Below are positions 33,246-43,116 of a stretch of DNA of 64,000 bases, piece after piece. A program made the translations under genes and the position numbers. This stretch comes from Paenibacillus sp. RC67. GTDB lineage: Bacteria; Bacillota; Bacilli; Paenibacillales; NBRC-103111. Position 1 is the stretch's first letter, and the number at the start of each line of letters is the position of its first letter. Where the stretch lies: positions 5,975,501 to 6,039,500 of the forward strand of contig NZ_CP125098.1 in NCBI RefSeq assembly GCF_030020805.1, written 5' to 3'. The notes under the pieces were generated by a model. The model saw nothing but the letters and a program-made list of their open reading frames with translations, had not been told where the DNA came from and ran no database searches.

Positions 33246-35081
33246 ATGACCGAAGCAGCAGTTAAATTTGCAAGACCTCAGCTGGCAGATTGCATCCCTG
33301 ACCTGGTTGCTTTCTCCAGAGGAGAAAAAAAGGCGACTCTGTTCATCCGTAACGGTAGTCTGGTTAACGTCGTATCGGGCGAAATATTGTCCAACATGTG
33401 TGTAGCCGTGATCGGCACCCGTATTGCCTATGTAGGTCCATACGTCGAGGGAATGATCGGAGAGACAACGAAGGTTATAGAGGCGGAAGGCAAATATATT
33501 GCCCCTGGCTTGTTGGACGGGCACTGCCATATTGAGAGCAGCTTGTTATCCGTAACGGAGTTTGCCAATGGGGTACTTCCATTAGGAACAACCGGCGGCT
33601 TCTTCGATGCGCACGAAATATCGAACGTCCTGGGCCTGCCTGGCCTCCGTATTATGCTGGATGAAGCAAGACAAACGCCCATGGCGGCTTATATGCAAGT
33701 AGCCTCGTGCGTACCTTCGACTACCCCGGACTTTGAAACGTCCGGAGCCGTGTTCGGACCGGAGGAAGTGGCGGAGGCGCTAAGCTGGGGGCCGGATATG
33801 ATTGCTCTTGGAGAGGTCATGAACTTCCCGGGTGTCGTATATGGCGATCCGAAGATGATTGGTGAAATCCAAGCGACGCTGCGTGCCGGCAAAGTCGTCG
33901 ACGGCCACTACACCTGGCCTTCCAACGATTCTCGGCTTGCGGCCTATGCGGCTGCTGGTGTATCCGGATGCCATGAGAGCGTCACGAAAGAAGACGTTAT
34001 AGAGCGTGTTAGACTTGGCATGTATGCCAAGATGCGCCGCGGATCGGCGTGGCATGATGTCGCGGCGACCATTAAGGCGCATACGGAGCTTGGAATTGAT
34101 TCGCGCCGGATGCTCCTTGTGTCCGACGACCGCATTTGCAGCTCCTTAAAAGAAGAAGGACATATGAATTTCATTGTAAGACATGCCATTCAACAAGGAG
34201 TTAAGCCGGTTACGGCTTTCCAAATGGCGACTTTGAATACGGCAGAGCGATTCGGTGTTGCAAGAGATGTCGGCTCGGTTACGCCGGGCACGATTGCTGA
34301 TATCATCCTGCTCGACGGGAATTTGGCTGACGTTAATGTCGTAATGACGATCGCCCGAGGCGAAGTAGTCGCTGAGAACGGTGCCATGACGGTTAAACTG
34401 ACCCCGTTCGACTACCCCGCATACGCGGTGAATTCCGTTAAGATTGCGAAGGAGCTGACTCCTTCTGACTTCATAATCAAAACTCCGGTTTCGTCGGGCT
34501 CCATCAAGACACGAGTGGCAGTCGTTCGGGAAAACCATGTGGAGACAGAAGAAATATTCGTCGATGTCCCGGTTAAGGACAGCAAACTGCAAATCAATCC
34601 AGAGAGCACACTGTGTAAGATGGCCTTGTTCGAGCGCCATGGCAAAACCGGCGGTTCCGCCATCGGCATCGTAGGCAACGTTGGCTTCGATCAGCCGGCA
34701 GCCATTGCTATGACCGTAGCTCACGACAGCCATAATGTGCTGATTATCGGCAATGACGATGTGTTAATGGCCAAAGCCGCCAATTCCGTTATTGGCATGC
34801 AGGGCGGTATCGCGGTTGCAACGAACCAGAACGATATCGTTGAGCTGCCGCTTCGACTGGCGGGGTTAATGTCGACGGAGCCCTATGAGACTGTCGTCAA
34901 GCAATCTATTGATATCAACCATGCGCTGGTGAAGGCTGGCTGCACAATGAACTATGCGTTCATGACTTTATCGCTGCTTGCGTTAGTGGTTATCCCGACG
35001 CTGCATATCTCTGATACGGGCTTGATCCGGATTTCGGATGCCGGGTTCGAGAAGGTATCCTTGTTCGCGGACGAAAATTAA
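33246..35081 (+). CDS. ade: Adenine deaminase
   Basis: Converts adenine to hypoxanthine in purine salvage. The bacterial Ade family features are present: GLLDGHCHIESS metal site, HGHYTWPSND-like DGHYTWPSND, a Cys/His-rich GVSGCHESVTKED, VSDDRICSS, and the C-terminal Ade_C region (ESTLCKMALFERHGKTG, then VAHDSHNVLIIGNDD). At 611 residues from the ATG at 33246 it is full length. GAGGTGGAG is the SD site; an in-frame TTG-type start at 33219 has none. A strong terminator follows. Confidence 0.94.
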   Translation: MTEAAVKFARPQLADCIPDLVAFSRGEKKATLFIRNGSLVNVVSGEILSNMCVAVIGTRIAYVGPYVEGMIGETTKVIEAEGKYIAPGLLDGHCHIESSLLSVTEFANGVLPLGTTGGFFDAHEISNVLGLPGLRIMLDEARQTPMAAYMQVASCVPSTTPDFETSGAVFGPEEVAEALSWGPDMIALGEVMNFPGVVYGDPKMIGEIQATLRAGKVVDGHYTWPSNDSRLAAYAAAGVSGCHESVTKEDVIERVRLGMYAKMRRGSAWHDVAATIKAHTELGIDSRRMLLVSDDRICSSLKEEGHMNFIVRHAIQQGVKPVTAFQMATLNTAERFGVARDVGSVTPGTIADIILLDGNLADVNVVMTIARGEVVAENGAMTVKLTPFDYPAYAVNSVKIAKELTPSDFIIKTPVSSGSIKTRVAVVRENHVETEEIFVDVPVKDSKLQINPESTLCKMALFERHGKTGGSAIGIVGNVGFDQPAAIAMTVAHDSHNVLIIGNDDVLMAKAANSVIGMQGGIAVATNQNDIVELPLRLAGLMSTEPYETVVKQSIDINHALVKAGCTMNYAFMTLSLLALVVIPTLHISDTGLIRISDAGFEKVSLFADEN

Positions 35082-35084
35082 ATA

Positions 35085-35117
35085 AAAAGCGGAGGGCTTC
35101 ATGCCTCCGCTTTTTAT
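35085..35117 (+). terminator. Terminator of adenine deaminase gene
   Basis: AAAAGCGGAGG and CCTCCGCTTTTT form a perfect stem. Confidence 0.9.
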
Positions 35118-35314
35118 GTTGAGAAACCAGAACAACTTGTAATGTTGCTAGTATACTCCAGTGGGGTATGCCCCTCCAGCCGCTGTTGAAACTCGTGATT
35201 CTGAATTGAAATTAGCGGTATATCCACGGATTTCAAAGGCGGACGCTATCGCTCTTCCGAGGCACACCCCACTTGCTTATATAGCAAATTCCCCGAAAAA
35301 CCTAGTTCCTCAAC
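35118..35314. repeat. 197-nt imperfect palindromic element, copy 1
   Basis: Bounded by GTTGAGAAACC at 35118 and its inverse GTTCCTCAAC ending 35314. Shares with the element at 50429: TGGGGTATGCCCCTCC-GCCGCTGTTG on the left, CAAAGGCGGA-GCTATC-CT and CCGAGGCA on the right, and a variable centre. Left and right halves are complementary along most of the length, so the whole could form one long hairpin. Located just after a gene terminator. No ORF inside. Confidence 0.8.
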
Positions 35315-35387
35315 CTTATCCCAGCGGAGAGCTCCACGCCTTCGCTGTTTTTATTTCCAAATCTCGTCCGCGATTTCTGTAATAAAA

Positions 35388-35418
35388 GCAGCCAGATATA
35401 GCTTCAAGCTATATCTGA
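35388..35418 (-). terminator. Terminator of LysR gene
   Basis: Minus strand: AGATATAGCT and AGCTATATCT pair around a 3-nt loop, followed by GGCTGCTTTTATT. Confidence 0.75.
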
Positions 35419-35420
35419 TG

Positions 35421-36326
35421 CTATGAGCCCTTAATGGCCTGATGAAGTGCTTCTATATAAGCCAGAGCGAGCTTTGAAAGCGCAGCATTCTTATGGCATA
35501 TCCACCCGACATGAATCGTTTCGTCACAATCCAGGGGGACAGGAATGATCTCGTTCCCGTTTAAATCCGCACTCAGCACCCCAGTAGATATCGTATAGCC
35601 GTTCAAGCCTATCAATAAATTAAACAATGTTGCTCTATCATTGACGCGAATGCTTTTGGGATGGGACAGTGTACTTAAAATCTCCTCAGAGAAATGAAAC
35701 GAGTTGTATTCTCCCTGCTCGAAGGACAGGTAAGGATAGTCCTGCAGCTGATCTATCGTGACTACGGACTGCTTGGCGAGAGGATTATTGACGCTTATAA
35801 AAATATGCGGTTTCGCCATAAATAAGGCTGTAAATTGCAAATTTGCGTCCTTCAGCAGACGGTTTATCACATTGGAATTGAATTCGTTGAGATAGAGAAT
35901 GCCTATTTCGCTGCGTTGGCTTTTGACATCCTGGATAATTTCATGCGTCTTGGTTTCACGAAGCGCCAATTCGTATTCATCATGACCGTATTCCCGAACG
36001 AGGTTAACAAACGCGTTGACCGCAAAAGCATAATGCTGGGTTGAAACTGAAAAATGCTGCGGCGACGGCTTCGCATTCAAATATCGGCCCTCCAGCAGCT
36101 CCGCCTGCTCAATAACTTGCCGGGCATATCCTAGAAACTCGGCCCCTTCCTTGGAAAGGGAGATTCCCTTGTTAGTTCTCTCAAAAATGGTTATGCAGAG
36201 CTCTTCCTCCAGATCCTTTATGGCGTTGGACAGGCTCGGCTGGGATATAAACAGGCGCTTGGCCGCTTCATTCATGGAGCCCCGGTTGGCAACCTCAATC
36301 ACATATTTCAACTGCTGCAGCGTCAA
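35421..36326 (-). CDS. LysR-family regulator
   Basis: A 301-residue LysR protein: N-terminal winged HTH (MNEAAKRLFISQPSLSNAIK, residues 17-36) and a C-terminal periplasmic-binding-like effector domain. It lies 25 nt downstream of the YbaK-like gene on the same strand, so may be co-transcribed with it. Target genes are not evident, because no divergent partner exists. Confidence 0.93.
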   Translation of the reverse strand: MTLQQLKYVIEVANRGSMNEAAKRLFISQPSLSNAIKDLEEELCITIFERTNKGISLSKEGAEFLGYARQVIEQAELLEGRYLNAKPSPQHFSVSTQHYAFAVNAFVNLVREYGHDEYELALRETKTHEIIQDVKSQRSEIGILYLNEFNSNVINRLLKDANLQFTALFMAKPHIFISVNNPLAKQSVVTIDQLQDYPYLSFEQGEYNSFHFSEEILSTLSHPKSIRVNDRATLFNLLIGLNGYTISTGVLSADLNGNEIIPVPLDCDETIHVGWICHKNAALSKLALAYIEALHQAIKGS

Positions 36327-36351
36327 CGTGTAACCCTCTCCCTAATGGATT

Positions 36352-36828
36352 TTATTTAACTTGAATCACTTGCCCACCGGTCATTGTAACCAATTCATCG
36401 GGTGTCAACTCAAAGACCGCCTTAGGATGTCCTGCCGCGGCCCATAATGTCTTGTATTGAAAAAGGTCCTCATCTATAAAAGTCATTAAGTTGTCTGCGT
36501 GCCCGATCGGGGCAACTCCGCCAATGACAAAACCTGTACGTTCACGAACAAAATCTGCGTCCGCTTTGCCAAGCTTGTCATTTAGAAGGTTAGCAATGTG
36601 CTTTTCATTAACTCGATTCACTCCGCTGGCAACAACCAGAAGCGGCTCATCGGAGCTCTTAAGACGAAAAATGATCGACTTCGCTATTTGCGCAACCTCG
36701 CATCCTATGGCGTCCGCGGCTTCCTGAGCGGTTCGAGCACTGTCAGGCAATTCCACGACTTGATTCTTATAACCCCACTCCGATAGTAGGTTTTGCACCC
36801 GCTGAGCGCTTTCCTTTAACGCATCCAT
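36352..36828 (-). CDS. YbaK/EbsC-family aminoacyl-tRNA deacylase
   Basis: Single-domain editing protein that hydrolyses mischarged tRNA (YbaK/ProX group). Features: SARTAQEAADAIGCEVAQIAKSI in parts, a Lys in IAKSIIF, and VIGGVAPIGH with the GGVxPxGH motif. The frame runs back to 36966, but GGAGGG lies 9 nt before the ATG at 36828 and the extra 46 residues are unlike the family. Specificity (Cys, Ala or other tRNA-Pro charges) is not readable. Confidence 0.88.
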   Translation of the reverse strand: MDALKESAQRVQNLLSEWGYKNQVVELPDSARTAQEAADAIGCEVAQIAKSIIFRLKSSDEPLLVVASGVNRVNEKHIANLLNDKLGKADADFVRERTGFVIGGVAPIGHADNLMTFIDEDLFQYKTLWAAAGHPKAVFELTPDELVTMTGGQVIQVK

Positions 36829-36922
36829 CTCCTTATTCCCTCCGTTCATTGTTTCTTCGCACCATAGTTCCTCATGATGGGGACCTCGGAAAGCCCGGGT
36901 CCCGCATACAGGCAAGAGGGAT

Positions 36923-38464
36923 TTACTCTCTCGCCATATCATCCAGCAAGGCACCGTTAACGGCATTCAGAAACGCATTGGCGCTGGCTTTTATAATATC
37001 GGTATCCATTGCGCGCCCGGAATACGTTTTACCTTCGTATTGGATACGGATATTGACGCGGCCAATAGCTTCCTTCCCTCTCGACAGGCTGTTAATTTTA
37101 TAATCCTTTAACTGAACGTCCATTCCTACCAAAGCTTTAATAACGCTGTATAAGGCATCAATCGGGCCATCGCCTACTTCACTGCCTTTCAGAATTTCGG
37201 AGCCTTTTTTCAATTTGACCGTTGCTGTAGGGTACAGATCATTCGTGACAACCTGGAACGATTCGAGCTCATACAGCTGCTTTTCGGTTTCGCTAACCGT
37301 ACGGTGATTTGTAACCAAGTAAAACACATCATGGTCATACACTTCTTTTTTGGCATCAGCCAAGGTAAGGAATTTTTGGAACAGCTGCTCAAAATCCTCC
37401 GTATCGCTTGTGTCGAAGCCCATCTTTTCTACTGCATTCTTGAAAGCATGACGACCGGAACGGGCCGTAAGAATCAGCTCCATGCTTTCAGCACCTACAT
37501 CCTCTGGGGACATAATTTCATAAACCTGCTTATCCTTCAACAGACCATCCTGATGGATACCAGAAGAATGCGCAAAGGCGTTCTCGCCGGTGATCGCTTT
37601 GTTCACCTGTACATCCAATCCTGTCAAATGAGTCACCAATCTGGATGTTCTCAGAAGCTCTTTGGTCTGAATATCGGTATAAGCATGGAAAGAACTCTGC
37701 CTTACTTTTAAGCCCATCACGACTTCTTCCAGCGAGGCGTTGCCTGCACGTTCTCCCAAGCCGTTAATGGTACACTCGATTTTGTCCGCTCCGTTCTTGA
37801 TCGCACTGAGTGTGTTGGCCGTTGCCAGCCCCAAATCGTTATGACAATGAACGCTGAGAATAACTTTATCGTTCAAGTTTTTCAAACGGTCGTTGATTCT
37901 GCGGATCAGATCGCCGAACTCATCAGGAACGGCAAAGCCTACGGTATCCGGAACGTTGATCATCGTTGCTCCCGCTTTAACAACGGATTCGATCGTTTTC
38001 CACAAATATTCAAAATCCGATCTCGATGCGTCCTCCGTCGAGTACTGGACGTAAGGCAGCAGTGTCTTGGCATATTTGACTGCTTCCACGCCCATTTCCA
38101 TAACCGCTTCCTTGGAACGGTTAAACTTCTTCTCCACATGGATATTCGAGGTCCCTAGAACGATATGGATGAGCGGATTTTGCGCCGCTTTAATGCTCTC
38201 ATATACAGCGTCGATATCGCTTCGTACGGCCCGGGCAAGCGCGGTGATTGATACGCTGTCCCCTACCGTACGGGCAATTTCCTCTACCGCTTGAAAATCT
38301 CCCTGGGAAGAAGCCGGGAAGCCCGCTTCAATAATATCTACATTAAGCCGCTTTAATTGCTGAGCGATCTCGATCTTTTGATGCATATTTAATTTGGCAC
38401 CAGGAACTTGCTCTCCGTCGCGCAGTGTAGTGTCCAATACAATAATTTTACGGTTCATCTTCAT
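36923..38464 (-). CDS. leuA: 2-isopropylmalate synthase
   Basis: First committed step of leucine biosynthesis: condenses acetyl-CoA and 2-oxoisovalerate. Catalytic TIM barrel with LDTTLRDGEQVPG and the metal-binding SVHCHNDLGLATAN, then GLGERAGNASLEE, and a C-terminal leucine-binding LeuA dimer domain (about 395-513). The 513-residue length fits the standard enzyme. Preceded by a T-box leader. No other leu or ilv genes lie beside it, which is uncommon for Bacillota. Confidence 0.95.
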   Translation of the reverse strand: MKMNRKIIVLDTTLRDGEQVPGAKLNMHQKIEIAQQLKRLNVDIIEAGFPASSQGDFQAVEEIARTVGDSVSITALARAVRSDIDAVYESIKAAQNPLIHIVLGTSNIHVEKKFNRSKEAVMEMGVEAVKYAKTLLPYVQYSTEDASRSDFEYLWKTIESVVKAGATMINVPDTVGFAVPDEFGDLIRRINDRLKNLNDKVILSVHCHNDLGLATANTLSAIKNGADKIECTINGLGERAGNASLEEVVMGLKVRQSSFHAYTDIQTKELLRTSRLVTHLTGLDVQVNKAITGENAFAHSSGIHQDGLLKDKQVYEIMSPEDVGAESMELILTARSGRHAFKNAVEKMGFDTSDTEDFEQLFQKFLTLADAKKEVYDHDVFYLVTNHRTVSETEKQLYELESFQVVTNDLYPTATVKLKKGSEILKGSEVGDGPIDALYSVIKALVGMDVQLKDYKINSLSRGKEAIGRVNIRIQYEGKTYSGRAMDTDIIKASANAFLNAVNGALLDDMARE

Positions 38465-38539
38465 TTCCTCCTAAGTGAAATTCAAAATGTAAATATATAT
38501 ATATATGAAGCGAGGTTGGTTAAACCCGGAATTTAACCA

Positions 38540-38815
38540 ACAAAAAAACCCCGTCTCTACGTATAGAGACGAGGTTGAACCCGCGGTACCACTCTAATTC
38601 ATTTCATAAGAAATGAGCTCCTTCGATGGCCATCACCATCTATCCCTGTAACGGTGGAACTCCGGCATACCCTACAATGTTCAGGCAGCTGTTCATAGAC
38701 GAGTTCGAAATGAAGGACACTGCCGCTTCGCACCTACCAACGGCTCTCTGAAAGGTCATTTCAATTCTACTATTTCTAATCGTAACATTTGATTATTGAA
38801 ATTAATGGTTATTAT
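38540..38815 (-). promoter_or_regulatory. T-box leader of leuA
   Basis: The minus strand carries the T-box core AGAGTGGTACCGCGGGTT (around 38597-38578) followed by a terminator, CTCGTCTCTA and TAGAGACGGG with T7. Upstream are stem I elements (CAGAGAGCC, GGAGTTCCACC region). The likely specifier is CTC (Leu) at 38703-38701, in GAACTCGTC. Uncharged tRNA-Leu would favour antitermination and leuA expression. Confidence 0.93.
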
Positions 38816-38947
38816 AGGGCATTCGAATCGCTTTGTCAATAAACGGATCTGGATTTCCGCCTCCTATAGGCGAACGTTTAGGTAAAGTACTGCATACAGT
38901 ACCCCATAGGGGCAAATGCCTAAAATCAATTGAAAGTAGGGAATTAA

Positions 38948-39685
38948 GTGGCCGTTTCATACATGGATTACACTTCTCCGTCGGTAACTTTTACTTACGA
39001 TTTGAGCAACAATCTGTTTTTCAAAAAAGATGCCAACAACTATATTAACGCCCTCTCCATTAATCAGCTGAATACATTAGGGAATGTATCTCTGCTGGAT
39101 ATTTTTCTTAGCACCGGGAACATCGTTGAGCCTCATCTTCATCAAAATGCTTCCGAATTAGTCTACTGCATAACCGGAGCCGCTGTTGTTTCCTTGATTA
39201 ATCCGTTTACGAAGGAACTGCTTAATTTCCCCATTCAGCCGGGCCAAGTGGCTAATGTGCCTCAAGGATGGTGGCATTATGAAGTCGCTTCGGTCGACAA
39301 TACTCATTTATTAGCCATATTCGATGCTCCGATTCCGGAATTTATAGGTGGCTCCGATCTGCTGCGCTTAACGCCTGCGAATATATGGGCTCGCGCCTAT
39401 TGCTTAGATGAAGCAAAGGTTAAGGATACGCTAGCACCCATTACCCAAACGGTCTTCATCGGTCCACCCAAGGATTGCAATAAATATGAAGTCCAAGGTA
39501 CAAGTCAGAAGGCAGCCAAGCCAAACGCCTCGAAACCGGTTTATCCGAATCAGGCTAACCCGAACCAAGCCTTCCCTAACCAGCCGAATTCCAGCATGCC
39601 GCAGTACCAACAAAGATATGATTTCCCTCAGCAGCAGCCTTACATCGGCAATGGATGGGGATATAACTATAACAACAATATTTAA
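38948..39685 (+). CDS. Cupin protein with PNQ-rich tail
   Basis: Single-cupin fold protein of 245 residues: PHLHQNASELVYCITG holds the metal-binding His/His/Glu set and PGQVANVPQGWWHYE the second cupin motif with its His. Residues about 180-245 form a low-complexity tail rich in Pro, Asn and Gln (YPNQANPNQAFPNQ). Such tails occur on spore-coat proteins, and cupins with them may be coat-associated, which is inference. GTG start at 38948 follows GTAGGG; ATG at 38963 is possible. A terminator follows. Confidence 0.85.
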   Translation: MAVSYMDYTSPSVTFTYDLSNNLFFKKDANNYINALSINQLNTLGNVSLLDIFLSTGNIVEPHLHQNASELVYCITGAAVVSLINPFTKELLNFPIQPGQVANVPQGWWHYEVASVDNTHLLAIFDAPIPEFIGGSDLLRLTPANIWARAYCLDEAKVKDTLAPITQTVFIGPPKDCNKYEVQGTSQKAAKPNASKPVYPNQANPNQAFPNQPNSSMPQYQQRYDFPQQQPYIGNGWGYNYNNNI

Positions 39686-39709
39686 GAAGCAGCTGAGCCG
39701 CTTCAAATC

Positions 39710-39757
39710 AAAGACCACCCTTAGTCTGCCTCGGCAGGTTAGGGATGGTCTTCTTTC
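39710..39757 (+). terminator. Terminator of cupin gene
   Basis: AAGACCA and TGGTCTT enclose CCT-tag-TCTGCC/GGCAGG-type pairing and are followed by CTTT. Confidence 0.75.
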
Positions 39758-39808
39758 GACTGTTACGCAAGAAAACCAAACGTATCGGATAAATACTATG
39801 TTCCTATT

Positions 39809-40138
39809 TTAACATTCCTTTTCAAATACCTGTTTAGCCACTTGAATAGCTGACGCTGCTTTCGGCCACCCGACATAGAAGGCCAGATGCGTTACAGCCT
39901 CTATGAGTTCATCCTCCGTCAGTCCGTTTTCTTTGGCAAGGTTCAGATGATAGGGCAGTTGATTCGTATGCTCACCGGCAACCAATGCAGCTACCGTGAC
40001 AAGACTTCGATCTCGAAGCGATAGCTCCTCCCTCCTCCATACATCGCCGAACAGCACCTCTTCCGAATATTGAACAAACGCCGGAGCCCATTCTCCCATA
40101 GTTTCTCTCGCATTCGACGTGATCCTCCTATGCTTCAT
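39809..40138 (-). CDS. Carboxymuconolactone decarboxylase family protein
   Basis: A 109-residue CMD-fold protein: RDRSLVTVAALVAGEHTNQLPYH carries the core helix and conserved Glu/His, then NGLTEDELIEAVTHLAFYVGWP. It lacks the CxxC of AhpD, so a gamma-carboxymuconolactone-decarboxylase-like rather than peroxidase role is more likely. In one unit with the tautomerase gene 36 nt upstream. Confidence 0.9.
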   Translation of the reverse strand: MKHRRITSNARETMGEWAPAFVQYSEEVLFGDVWRREELSLRDRSLVTVAALVAGEHTNQLPYHLNLAKENGLTEDELIEAVTHLAFYVGWPKAASAIQVAKQVFEKEC

Positions 40139-40174
40139 GTTTCACTCACCTCATTAGGCATATTGTTATTGTGC

Positions 40175-40561
40175 TTACAAAATCATTTGCGCAATGCCTT
40201 TCCCAAAGGTCCAGTCCTCCAGCTCGGTTTCCACCAGCACAGCAAATACATCTTCTTCTCTAATCCGGCACTCCGTGGACAACAGCTCGGCTAACCTTTG
40301 GTAGAACGCTTTTTTCTGATCCCTGCTTCTTCCTGATGCCAACGTAATTTGAATGTAAAGCAGCTTCTCCGTTCTATCCACGTTCAAATAATGGGGGCTG
40401 TAGTAAAATTCACTTTGCTTGTGTGCGTGAAATACTTGGAAATAATCTTGTTCCGGGACATTGAAATGCTCTATCAAAGCCCTCATAATGCTCTTGCTAA
40501 TGATAGGCAATTCCTTCTCCTCGTATTGATTCTCCAAATAATTGACTCGTATGAACGGCAT
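40175..40561 (-). CDS. Tautomerase-superfamily protein
   Basis: A 128-residue tautomerase with the amino-terminal catalytic Pro exposed after Met removal (MPFIRVNYLE). Fused-length members such as this carry two beta-alpha-beta units (second around LLYIQITLASGRSRDQKKAF). Paired with a CMD-family gene and a divergent LysR regulator, a set seen around small aromatic or unsaturated acid metabolism. Substrate unknown. Confidence 0.85.
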   Translation of the reverse strand: MPFIRVNYLENQYEEKELPIISKSIMRALIEHFNVPEQDYFQVFHAHKQSEFYYSPHYLNVDRTEKLLYIQITLASGRSRDQKKAFYQRLAELLSTECRIREEDVFAVLVETELEDWTFGKGIAQMIL

Positions 40562-40669
40562 CCTGCATCCCTCCTCAATGACTTAACTAAATTGTACACC
40601 TCCAATCTTCATCTGTATAATTGAATTAAATCATAAAATTATTCATTTTATTAGATGGAGATGACCGGC

Positions 40670-41557
40670 ATGGATTTAAAAGAGCTAACGACTTTTCGTA
40701 CCATCATTCAAGAAGGTACCTTTTCCAAAGCAGCCGCCAAATTAAATTACGCGCAGTCTACTGTGACCAATCAGGTGCAGAGACTAGAGAAAGAGCTTGG
40801 GATCAAGCTGTTCAAACGAGGATGGGACGCAGAGTTAACGCCTTCGGGCAAAGTGTACGCGGAAGAAGTCGATAAGCTGATTCAGCATTGGAATTATGTA
40901 TTGGAGCAAGCCAAATCACTGCAAAAAGAAGAAATCGGAACGCTGAACATCGGCGTATTAGAAACGATGACGGCTGAGCTGCTTCCGGCTGTTCTTGAGT
41001 ATTTTCGCAGCTTGAAGCCTAATATCGAATGTCATTTTGTGGTTGGAAATACGGACACGCTTGCCCATGCATTATTGCAAAGCACTTTGGATTTCGCCAT
41101 TACCGGGGAGCCGCATGACATGCCTTCGCTTCATTTCGAACCCTTATATAACGAGAAAATTCAATTCATTGTTTCCAAGCACCACGTCTTTGCGGGCAAG
41201 TCTGCCATATCCATGGAACAGCTGTATGAGTACCCACTCATTGTCGGGGGCAAAACTTGCTTGTATCATATGCGTTTATTAAAAGAATTCGCCGGTTATT
41301 CCGGTACGCCGTTCCTGTACTCCGTGAGCCAACTATCCGCCATCCCTTCCTTTGTACAACAAATCCCGTCAGTCGGAGCCGTCCTCTCCTCCCTTCGGCT
41401 GCCGCCTGATGTCGTACCCCTACAGGTGAGCATGAAGGACCCTTTAATCCAGGTCGGGATTTTGCAAAATCATAAGAAAGAATATCATTCATCCACGGGC
41501 AGCTTATTTCTGCAATGTTTGAAGGAGGAGCTAACAAGGCGCCCAAAAGTAACGTGA
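40670..41557 (+). CDS. LysR-family regulator, divergent from tautomerase/CMD genes
   Basis: LysR protein with N-terminal HTH (TFSKAAAKLNYAQSTVTNQV) and a substrate-binding-like C-terminus. Divergent from the tautomerase/CMD unit with about 110 nt between, so probably its regulator. ATG at 40655 is in frame, but GGAG at 40657-40660 is 9 nt before ATG 40670, which is preferred. Confidence 0.92.
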   Translation: MDLKELTTFRTIIQEGTFSKAAAKLNYAQSTVTNQVQRLEKELGIKLFKRGWDAELTPSGKVYAEEVDKLIQHWNYVLEQAKSLQKEEIGTLNIGVLETMTAELLPAVLEYFRSLKPNIECHFVVGNTDTLAHALLQSTLDFAITGEPHDMPSLHFEPLYNEKIQFIVSKHHVFAGKSAISMEQLYEYPLIVGGKTCLYHMRLLKEFAGYSGTPFLYSVSQLSAIPSFVQQIPSVGAVLSSLRLPPDVVPLQVSMKDPLIQVGILQNHKKEYHSSTGSLFLQCLKEELTRRPKVT

Positions 41558-41634
41558 AGCGCTGATGCCATTCCTATTCTTTTTTGGGAAGCCCCTTGCT
41601 ATACACAGAAATCTGCTGAGCATAATTCTCAAAC

Positions 41635-41673
41635 AGCACAAAAAAGCGCCGCTACGTTATCGTAGGGCGCTCA
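41635..41673. terminator. Terminator between LysR and MFS genes
   Basis: AGCGCCGCTACG and CGTAGGGCGCT pair around TTAT; A-rich on one side. Confidence 0.7.
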
Positions 41674-41770
41674 TACCAAGTAGAAACTGTTTCTGCAAGA
41701 ATCTTTCCAGGTAGTTGAGGGGTGACACGAAGGAACGAAGCACCCGTATTTTTTATCGTGAAGTTCGCCC

Positions 41771-42964
41771 TTAGGCAAAAGCCCGTTTTTTACCTCTAGC
41801 TACCAAGGATAGGACAAAACACACCAGCAATACAAGGGCCGCCGATACGTACGGGTATTGAATGTTTATATCAAACAGAAATCCGGCCACGACAGGACCT
41901 ACAATATTTCCCAAGCTGGTGTATGCTGAATTCAGACCCGCTACATATCCTTGCTGATCTTGAGCCATCTTGGACATCTGTGTGCTGACAGCCGGCCGCA
42001 AAATATCCGTCGCCAAGAACACTATAAATGTCACCAGAAGGATCATCCAATAACGGCTTACGAAGAGCGTCAATAAAACAAATACCCCAGCTATGACCAA
42101 ACAGACAGAGATGACTCGTTTCTCTCCAAAGCGGTTAAGAATCCAGCCAAAAATAGTGAGCTGCACTACAGCTCCTGCAATGGAGCCGAATGTAATGATA
42201 AATGCTATATCTTTTGGAGTAAATCCGAATTTATGATCGACAAACAATCCAAATATGGTCTCATAATTAGCCAGTCCGAAGGACATCACAAAGACGATAA
42301 TCAAGCTCAAAAAGTAAGGCTCGCGGAATGAATTTTTCAGCTGCGACAATAGACTTTGTTTGATCTCTGGTTCGGAGCTTGAAGCTGTCCTCTTCTCCGC
42401 CGCTAATGATTCAGGAAGTAAAATAATCGTAATAACAGCGGCAATGACTCCCGCTACGGCCGCTGCGTAGAAAGGTACTCGCGTGCCATACGCCGCAAGA
42501 AAGCCTCCGATACCCGGGCCGATAATAAACCCTGTCGTAATGGCGGCATTGATAAATCCCATTCCCCTAGCTCTTTCTTTCATCGTAGTGACATCGGCGG
42601 TGTACGCCATAATGGCCGGCATGATGAGAGCCGCCCCAATTCCTCCCAACATTCTGGAAACAAAGAGAAACAGCGGTGAACTCACGACCCCGAACATCCA
42701 CTCCGAGAGGGCGAAAATAATCATTCCGGCAACAATAATCTTTTTTCTTCCGAGTGAGTCGGATAAACGACCCGCTATGGGTGAAAATAATAGCTGAGTT
42801 AATGAAAAAGCAGCAACTAACAAACCGACAACGCTGCCGTTAATATGAAGCTCCGCCATATAAGTGGGCATAATTGGGATAACAAGTCCGATGCCTGTAA
42901 AAACCAGAAAAATGTTGACCATCAAGAGAAGAACTGCGCCCCTATTTCTAAAAAGTAATGCCAT
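41771..42964 (-). CDS. MFS drug-efflux-type transporter (12 TM)
   Basis: A 397-residue DHA1-type major facilitator with 12 predicted helices. Motif A between TM2 and 3 is GRLSDSLGRKKI, motif C-like Gly/Pro pattern is FIIGPGIGGFLAAYG, as in Tet/Bmr drug/H+ antiporters. GGAGG lies 9 nt before the ATG. A 22-nt operator-like site in its promoter matches one in front of the adjacent TetR gene. Substrate unknown. Confidence 0.9.
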   Translation of the reverse strand: MALLFRNRGAVLLLMVNIFLVFTGIGLVIPIMPTYMAELHINGSVVGLLVAAFSLTQLLFSPIAGRLSDSLGRKKIIVAGMIIFALSEWMFGVVSSPLFLFVSRMLGGIGAALIMPAIMAYTADVTTMKERARGMGFINAAITTGFIIGPGIGGFLAAYGTRVPFYAAAVAGVIAAVITIILLPESLAAEKRTASSSEPEIKQSLLSQLKNSFREPYFLSLIIVFVMSFGLANYETIFGLFVDHKFGFTPKDIAFIITFGSIAGAVVQLTIFGWILNRFGEKRVISVCLVIAGVFVLLTLFVSRYWMILLVTFIVFLATDILRPAVSTQMSKMAQDQQGYVAGLNSAYTSLGNIVGPVVAGFLFDINIQYPYVSAALVLLVCFVLSLVARGKKRAFA

Positions 42965-43000
42965 AATAATGTGCCTCCAAATATTTATGCTTATATAATT

Positions 43001-43022
43001 ATACTGAACGTTCGTTTTGTAT
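43001..43022. promoter_or_regulatory. TetR operator upstream of MFS gene
   Basis: ATACTGAA-CGTTCG-TTTTGTAT; the left arm and spacing are the same as in the palindrome at 43768-43789. Confidence 0.7.
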
Positions 43023-43116
43023 TATTCCAAAAAAGAGGACTTCTCCTAAAATACCTTTTATGCGGTTAGGCTTCTGTAAAGCATCAAGATGACTTGAAAT
43101 AGCTATCGAGCATGAA